A DNA stretch of 26,032 bases from Cladosporium sp. IMV 00045 (taxonomy: Eukaryota; Ascomycota; Dothideomycetes; Cladosporiales; Cladosporiaceae): contig MSJI02000418.1 of NCBI GenBank assembly GCA_001931905.2, forward strand, positions 1-26,032, in the 5' to 3' direction. Each line of letters begins with the position of its first letter. Positions within the stretch are counted from its first letter, which is position 1. Position numbers and translations under genes: made by a program. The notes beneath the pieces were generated by a model, which was given only the letters and a program-made list of their open reading frames with translations, was not told the DNA's origin and did not search any database. Below are positions 19,533 through 26,032 of the stretch, one piece after another.

Positions 19533-22500
19533 TTATTCATTCTTCAATTGCTCGCTCGAGTTCACAGACGAGGCATCCGAATTCGTCCCGCTAGGGTTGA
19601 GGGCGTGGAAGGAAAAGTCGATTTCGCCGACGAGAGTCCTGACGTGTCTGCGATCCGCATTAGCATCGGGTGGTGCGTCTAAAAGACAAAAAAGAAACCA
19701 GCAAAACCCACCTAACAAGCTTCTCAACATCCGCCGTAACACACCCGCCACAAATCTGAATGACAGCAAAAGCGCTATACTCGGGCTCCACAATATGCCT
19801 GACACTCAGGATACTCTTATCGATGGATTCCAGCCGGCGCGTGAACGCGAACGGCTGCGGGAGCTCCAGGTAGGGCGGCAGGGCCTGGCCGTTGCTCAGG
19901 CAGGACGAGAGTAGGGCGAGGATGGAGGTGATTTGGTTGGAAGTGGCGTGGTGGTCGGTCGCCAGGCGGCGGAAATCGTGAGACCACGCCGTGTGCTCTG
20001 CTGCGGGCCTGTTGTTGGAGGAGAGGGTTTGGGAGGCGTAGGCTAGCAGGGCTTGGTAGTTGAGGATGCGTTGCACGCATTCGATTAGTCTGTTGTTTGG
20101 TGGTGTTTTGTTAGCGATGGCCACTAGTGAGGTTTGATGGGGGAAATAGATTATAACTCACTCTTCATATTCCTCCCTGGGAAACTTGCCGCCCACTCTG
20201 ACTTGAAATTTCGAGAAAGCTGAGTTCATCCTGATCTCGTTCAGGAGCGACAACACCTTGCCGAAAACCGTCAACCTCGCTTTCTCCAAATTGTACCCAT
20301 GCGTGCCCTTTTTGCGCACATCCCCCTCGACGCCTTTCACGCGAGACTGCACGATCTCGTGCACGAGCGAGGAGAAGTTGGCGAGCATGTACAGCGAGGC
20401 GCCGAGGTCTTTGCGCAGCTCGGACGATTCCGAGATCGGGTAGGGGAAGATGGTCCAGATCCACGCGACGAAGAGCCCACCGGCCACGGTTGCCAGGCGG
20501 TACGGTGCGAGCAGGTAGGTTGGGTAGGCGGGTTGTCCGTTGGATTCGGAGAGGGCGATGCCGAGGACTTGGACTTGCAGTTCGTAGCCGACGATCAGGA
20601 TGGTGCTGACGACGCTGAGGATTGCTTGAGAAAAGGATGATGGTCAGCTTGTTGAAAATCTTCAGTTGGGCATCGAATTGCGATACGCATCGAACAATGC
20701 GGTGCTTCCATCTGTTTACGTGAGCCGTATTCTGCAATCACTTACCGACGACGACCATTTTGGGAAACTTGAACAGGAAGTAGAAGCCAATAAGCATCCA
20801 CACCCATAAGAAGACAATGACACCAGCTGCATGCCCGACGACAATGTACCATATCACATACGAAGCGATCATAGCCTGAACTCAATTAGCGATAAACCAA
20901 ATATAATGCATCACTTCCGCCTCAACTCACGATTGCTGTTCCGAGAACCCGAAGCCCAAAGTTGAAAGTGCTCTGCCCCGCCAATCGAGTCATCGAAATG
21001 GCGATCATGATCATACTCCAAAGGAGGCGATTCCTCTGGAAGAAGGTCTGGGTGTCGCGAAGGTAATTAATTATGGCAACACTCGTGGTCGCACACATGA
21101 CGCGGAAGCCAAACGCCGAGTGTGGACTTCTGAAGAATTCCGGGATCATGCGAATGGCGTCTCCGATCCTCTCGCCCAGGTTTTGGGGCGGGAGGTGCTC
21201 CGGGTCTTTTCTCTTCTCGAACCTCGCGCCCAAGAACATGTTCTGTCGAGCAGAGTCTTCCATGTCGGTCAGGTATTCATCGCGGGCGGATAGGTTGTCG
21301 CGACCGAAGGCCGATTTGATCCACTTGTATAGGGTCCGGGATCCAGGGAAGATGAGCTTGTTGCGCTTCAATTTACCCTCATGCTTGATCTCGTCTGCGA
21401 AGAGACTCATGTTCAGCGTGGCCAGGCCGGCTCTATAGAGTTGGTATTCCATGTAGAGGGCGAAGAACAATTGACGACGCAGACGGTCAGGAACGCTCTC
21501 CGAGTTCATATTTGGATCCTCTTCTGGATTATAAGATTCGTCGAAAAAGTTGTCCGGGATTCGGATGCCCTTTTTATGGCACCATTGCTCTAGAGTGGCT
21601 CGTTTGGACTCATGGAACTCATCGAGCTTCGTCTTCAGGTGGGCATTGAAGTTGGCAGAGCCAGGCTGAGGGGATTCGCCGCCCTTGTTTTCTTCATCGT
21701 TGGCCTTCTTCTTAGGTGCTTTGATAAGCTCCAGTGTGATCAGAATGTGTTTGAAGCCTGCTGCGATCGCTTCTTTCATTTCCTCGAATGGTCCATGGAG
21801 CGTCTTCATCATCATGTGCAAAGTCTCAACCTGCTCCTTATTCGCTTCGACTTTCTCCGGTGGTAGTTCTGTGCTGCCCCACTCATTCTGCTCGGCGTGT
21901 CTCTGCATGATATCAATGCTAGAGCCCAGTCCAAGGATGGGAACGAAAATTAATCTCAAGTGCTTCCACATTTTGCAAATGTCCTTGGAGCTGAGTTTTC
22001 CAATGGCGAATTCCCGTTTGGCGGGAGTGATATCGGCATTGAGTTTCGTGTGAAGATCCAAGACCTTGAAGAACACAGTCTTCATGGCATCACCCGCAGG
22101 TGTCTGCAACGGATTGGTGAACTTCTTGGCTTTCTTCGGGTCTGCCAGATATTCCTCCATTTGCTTTTGGTGCAATGCAACCGGGTCAATGGTCTCCATG
22201 CTTTCCATGTAAGCCGTCTGAGATTTCAGCATGCCTTCAAGGCACCTGCGTTTACAAAAATGTCAGCTATCCAATACTTGAGGGCTTGAGTGATCAAACC
22301 AAACTTACATGATGTAACCGGTCATCTCTTTAAAGACCACAGTCCTAGAGCTCACAGGGAACACGATGAAGTGAACAGCAGTGGCCAATGCAAACCCAGT
22401 CAGGAATGCCTCGATCAAACGCTTCATAAAGCTGATGCAGTATGTCATGGTGGGAAATGTAGGACCGTAAGACATGCTGACGATGGCAAAGATGGAATAG

Positions 22501-23054
22501 ACGATGACGGGGAAATTGAACTGCGGTCTTGCCGATCGTAGATAATTGACCAGATAGACCTGAACCATCAACCAGATGGCGCACACCGCAGATGCAGATG
22601 GGTTGTAAGCAGTTGGTCGAGAGCCTGGTTCTGCCGTATTCGCTCTGGCTACAGTCGCACAGTACAGTGCTAGTAAGTTGACCGCAGCTCCCAAGCACAC
22701 TCCGAGGACGATCAATGTCATGTTCTGAATGAATTTCCCCCGAGGCATGATCGGAAATCCAAGTATGGCCATGATGGCAATCAAGTAGCCGAGTGTCGTG
22801 TAATGCTCAGCGACAGCGCGCGACTGATACATGGCAATGGCGACGGTCGGCGCAACAGATCCCTTGAACATCATCATGCAAGTACCAAGATCCAGGTCGA
22901 TTTTTGTCCATAGCTTCTTAAGCTTGGATGGTCGCTTCTGTGAAGAGTCTCCATCTGGTGCAGCTTGGTTTTGTGAGCTTTCAGGAGGCGTATCTGATGT
23001 CTTCTGGCCATCGCCCTGGCTGCTCTCAGATTGGGAGTTCTGCTGATGATCCAT
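19533..23054 (-). CDS. ArAE_2/BRE4-like multi-pass membrane transporter, about 1048 aa
   Basis: Fungal putative aromatic-acid-exporter-like protein (ArAE_2_N, FUSC-like and ArAE_2 regions; yeast Bre4 is a relative). Six exons: 23054-22309, 22245-20931, 20875-20746, 20624-20162, 20089-19712 and 19647-19533; introns 63, 55, 121, 72 and 64 nt with GTAAGT/GTGAGT/GTGGGT donors. The frame sums to 1049 codons. There is a hydrophilic N-terminus of about 45 residues rich in Gln/Ser, a first membrane block at roughly 60-240, a long soluble helical region, a second membrane block at roughly 610-740, then a C-terminal soluble domain. The ATG at 23054 is the first in frame; the frame above opens at TTG. 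The last intron has two possible acceptors; only the one ending at 19648, with a CTAAT branch, keeps the frame. Substrate unknown. Confidence 0.92.
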
Positions 23055-23659
23055 GTTATGCGTCGCTAAGACCGGGCAGTATTCCGAGCCGCGTCTGGTT
23101 CGTCCTGTATAGTAGACGCCGTGGCTCCAAGTTGCGAAGACCAGAGTCTGGTTTCGGTGATGGCCAGTCTTCTCGAACACCAGTACCAACGACTGAAAAT
23201 GCGCGTGTTTGATGGCGCGGAAAGAGATGTTTGCCCGGGATGAATGGCAAAGTAAGATTAAGCTCCAACGGTGGGCCGCTAGAGAGCTTCACCGCGAAGC
23301 CTCTCTTACGCAAGCCGCTGAATCATTGCAGGTATGTCTTTGTGCATCTTGATGCTACATAAACATTTGGATTCTGTATCATGCCTTTTCTCACGCGTGC
23401 CGTTTGCTTTTCGCTCTTTGAAGTTACCAGGAAGAAATGCCGCATACCATGACAAGCCGCGTCGATCTTCAACTACTTCATTGGGATCAAGATTCGATAG
23501 CGACATTGCGTGCATCCGCCCGAAGCCGATTACACAAAAGGGCCTTTGTTTGCTTGCATTGATACCCTTCATAAACGGTGCTATCGTTGATCAAATGGTC
23601 CAAATACCAATAGATTTATCTTCGCTAGATTGAAAGGACATATCACAAGCCTCTTATAT
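23055..23659. promoter_or_regulatory. Spacer: upstream of the ArAE_2-like gene and downstream of the cupin gene
   Basis: About 0.6 kb. Both flanking genes are on the minus strand, so the lower-coordinate part should be the promoter and leader of the membrane-protein gene and the upper part the cupin 3'UTR. Open frames here show no recognisable domain. Confidence 0.45.
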
Positions 23660-24108
23660 TCAGCTCTGTCCCCAGCCGTCTATGTTGACGACACACGGCT
23701 CACCGCCGGATCGAACAATACACCAGACCACATCTTCATCGCTATCATTGACTTCTTGGTGCTCGGCATATGCTCTTCACGTCCTCAATATCAGCTCACA
23801 ATTCCGGTGAATCGGAACAGAAAATAAACCTACGGAATGAGCGCAAAGTCGCCCGGACCGAGATTTTGTCTTTTGTTGCCTCCCTCGCTGACAACAGTGC
23901 CATAGCCCGAGAAAGAGAAGACCACGGTATCTTGTGCACCATGATGGTGTACAGCGGAGGCAGTATGCGGCTTTGCTATCATGCGTGAAGCGCAGATATT
24001 CGGTGTGAGGCCAACGAGAGCATTCGCTCTCTCCATTCCCTGTGTCTGTCCGCCTGAGACCTCGAGAGACGAGCTCTCTCTTACAACGACGGGCTTCTGC
24101 TCGGGCAT
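23660..24108 (-). CDS. Small cupin-domain protein, 129 aa, two exons
   Basis: Single-domain cupin (RmlC-like beta-barrel). Exon 1 is 24108-23834 and exon 2 23774-23660; the 59-nt intron has donor GTAGGT and acceptor AAG and joins a split Pro codon. Motif 1 is the HHHG at residues 54-57, followed by DTVVFSFSG; motif 2 is GDFALIPAYAEHQEVN, with the GxxxxxP spacing and H97 and N101 (Gly86 to Asn101). The usual motif-1 Glu is not visible, so the metal site would rest on the histidines. The chain ends with WGQS. Fungal cupins of this size are often uncharacterised; dioxygenase, isomerase or binding functions are all possible. The gene is easy to miss because its second exon is only 38 codons. Confidence 0.86.
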
Positions 24109-24995
24109 GATAGGCGTCTACAGTAAGGGACGGTGTTGATTGTTCTGATGTCTCGGACGGACGAGTGCTTGCTGGTTAAAAGAAAAATGTTGTCTCACAC
24201 GACCGTCCATCTGCGTATTTCGCCAAACATGACCTCTCCGTGAGGAGTATTGATCTGACGTAATGATGGTCCACTAAGACTAAAATCCGAAAGCCTTCAT
24301 CACGAGGCGTGAAGGTATCGAGTTGAGTCTACCTCGACAGGTAAACGCGTTGTCGTAATGTCAAATTTGTTCCTTACACTGACATCCATGTCTTGGGGAA
24401 CTGTTCGATCTTTTGCGCAAATGTTATTCAAGGCTTCCAACATAACAATCTCCTCCTTTACGAGCTCGAGTCAATCCTCACTCGCTTACCTACCCTTCAA
24501 GATTCCCGTCCACCGAGAGTCTCCACATCGCGTGGCTTGCATTGGCGCTGATTCGACCCCAGCTTTTCATCTGACACCGAGGCACCTCGGTCTACAATGA
24601 GACAAAGAGCAAAACCTACGTGGCCAGCTGAACCCAGCCAATAGCCGGGTTTGTATTGACAAGAAACACTCGTGTGAAGTGCAGTCGTCAGATGACCTTC
24701 TGAGCTGCATCTCCTGCGGCTCTTCTGGGCAGAGCGTGACCAGGCGGCTGAGATCATCCCGCAGCATGCACATGCTCGGCCGCGGGATCGATGCACTTTC
24801 ACATGTTAGGAGGTGTTTCTAGCCTCTACCAAAGCAGGCGAGCAAGCAAAGCATGTCCCGAGCCTGCCAACGTGATCCCAGGGATTAGTAGTAGTCTTCC
24901 TCTTCCTCTTGTGTTCCGTCTCTCTCTTCTCCTGTTCTCCCGTACCTCTGTCGATACCCTTTCCTTTTTCCCTCACAGTCGCAATACTCACCAAC
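24109..24995. promoter_or_regulatory. Divergent region between the cupin and cytochrome b5-acyl-CoA dehydrogenase genes
   Basis: 887 nt separating two start codons on opposite strands. The last 100 nt is strongly CT-rich (see separate entry). Open frames on either strand are short and carry no family motif. Confidence 0.45.
24894..24978 (+). promoter_or_regulatory. CT-rich tract before the acyl-CoA dehydrogenase start codon
   Basis: Runs such as TCTTCCTCTT, TCTCTCTTCTCCTG and TTCCTTTTTCCCTC end 18 nt before the ATG at 24996. Pyrimidine tracts close to the transcription start are common in well-expressed filamentous-fungal genes. The ATG context (ACCAACATGTC, A at -3) is also favourable. Confidence 0.45.
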
Positions 24996-26015
24996 ATGTC
25001 CAAAACATTCTCGGCCAGCGACGTTGCGTCGCACAACAAATCTGACAACCTCTGGATCATCGTGGACCAAGACGTCTACGACTTGACCAAGTTTCAAGAT
25101 GAGCACCCTGGTGGAAAGAAGAGTAAGATGAAAACTTTCCAGCCTGACGAGGAAACCATGTCTAACATGCATATCTGCAGTCCTCCAGCGTGTCGCCGGC
25201 AAGGACGCTAGCAAGCAATTCTGGAAATACCACAACGAGTCCATCCTGAAGAAGTACCAGAAAGATCTGCAAGTCGGCTCTCTCGACTCGAAGCCAAAGG
25301 CCGCCGCGCCCCCAACACCACCATCGACTCCTCCAGCGGAAAAGAAAGAGAAAGTCACACCACAAGCAGAGTCCGGCGCAGTCGCGCCAGCACCCGGTCC
25401 TGCGGCCGAGGAAGAGGCCGAAGCAATGGACTCGTTCGGCGACATGATCCCCTACGCGGACCCGTCGTGGTACCAGAGCTACCACACCCCGTACTTCAAC
25501 CAGACACACGCAGACCTCCGCGCCGAGATCCGCCAATGGATGGAAGACGAGATCATCCCCAACGTCACGGAATGGGACGAGGCCAAGAAGGTGCCCGATA
25601 GCGTGTACAAGACCATGGGCGAGCGCGGCTGGCTGGCCGGTCTGCTGGGCGTGCACCCCTATCCCACACATCTCGTGAAGGAATCGCCCAAGGGCGTCCC
25701 GCCTGAGAAGTGGGATCTTTTCCACGAGCTGCTCATCACGGACGAGTTGTCACGTTCTGGATCCGGTGGTTTCGTGTGGAATGTTCTCGGCGGGTTCGGT
25801 ATTGGATGCCCGCCTGTTTACAAGTATGGTAAGAAGGCGCTCAAAGACCGCATCCTTCCGGAAATCCTCAGTGGCGACAAGCGTATCTGTCTTGCCATCA
25901 CGGAGCCGGATGCCGGTTCTGATGTTGCAAACTTGACCTGCGAGGCCAAGCTCAGCGAAGACGGCAAGCACTACATTGTCAACGGCGAGAAGAAGTGGAT
26001 CACAAACGGTATCTG
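24996..26015 (+). CDS. Cytochrome b5-acyl-CoA dehydrogenase fusion, 3' end outside window
   Basis: Flavoprotein of the acyl-CoA dehydrogenase family with an N-terminal heme domain. Exon 1 is 24996-25122 and exon 2 25181-26015, where a GTAAGT donor opens a further intron that runs off the window; the first intron (58 nt) has a TCTAACA branch. Residues 1-78 form a cytochrome b5 domain with heme ligands in HPGG (H37) and H60. A Pro/Ala/Glu-rich linker follows to about 120, then the dehydrogenase N-terminal helical domain and the signature CLAITEPDAGSD that begins the flavin-contacting middle domain, followed by KKWITNG. Fungal ACAD10/11- or FadE-like proteins with this fusion are known; the b5 part may pass electrons from the flavin. 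About 320 residues are visible; the catalytic base lies outside. Peroxisomal or mitochondrial location cannot be judged. Confidence 0.93.
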
Positions 26016-26032
26016 GTAAGTAAATCGCAGCC

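Noticed and set aside
1..26032. Secondary-metabolite or catabolic gene cluster (SDR, cupin, transporters, acyl-CoA dehydrogenase, zinc-finger regulator together)
   Set aside because: No polyketide synthase, NRPS, terpene cyclase or P450 is present. The candidate genes are spread over 22 kb with housekeeping-type genes and a tRNA between them.

Overview
The window is nuclear DNA of a filamentous ascomycete (Pezizomycotina; Dothideomycetes is my guess from protein style, not demonstrated). The evidence is short spliceosomal introns (55-121 nt) with GTAAGT-like donors, CTAAC/CTGAC branch sites and YAG acceptors, intergenic spaces of kilobases, independent single-gene transcription units, an intron-containing tRNA, and fungus-typical families (GPR1/FUN34/YaaH acetate channel, ArAE_2/BRE4-like membrane protein, cytochrome b5-acyl-CoA dehydrogenase fusion). 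No transposon, CRISPR array, rRNA or recognisable secondary-metabolite cluster was seen.

Layout: (1) the 5' part of a GPR1/FUN34/YaaH transporter gene runs off the left edge on the minus strand, followed by about 3 kb with no convincing gene. (2) A three-exon short-chain dehydrogenase (minus) and an AAA ATPase (plus) are divergent across about 0.8 kb. An intron-containing tRNA-Val(AAC) lies 85 bp beyond the ATPase stop codon. (3) A single-exon PH-domain protein (minus) is followed by 3.8 kb without a supported gene, then a C2H2 zinc-finger regulator (minus, three exons). (4) Across a 2.3 kb divergent spacer, a nuclear-looking DHH/RecJ-like phosphoesterase (plus) converges tail to tail on a six-exon, roughly 1048-residue ArAE_2/BRE4-like membrane protein (minus). 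(5) A small two-exon cupin gene (minus) and the 5' part of a cytochrome b5-acyl-CoA dehydrogenase fusion (plus) are divergent and end the window.

The genes do not form an obvious pathway. Acetate uptake, acyl-CoA dehydrogenation, an SDR and a cupin are all metabolic but are separated by unrelated genes, so I infer ordinary gene order rather than a cluster. The most interesting structure is in the AAA ATPase. Its intron cannot be removed in frame by one canonical splicing event, but splices perfectly as two consecutive reactions, an internal intron splitting the G|T of an external intron's donor (a 'stwintron'). Second is the DHH/RecJ-like protein, which carries a DHHA1-type motif, a basic NLS-like run, a C-terminal PIP-like sequence and an alternative upstream start encoding a presequence-like N-terminus.

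Gene models were built by eye from splice signals, reading-frame continuity and family motifs. Several long open frames here begin at TTG or GTG; starts below were moved to real ATG codons.
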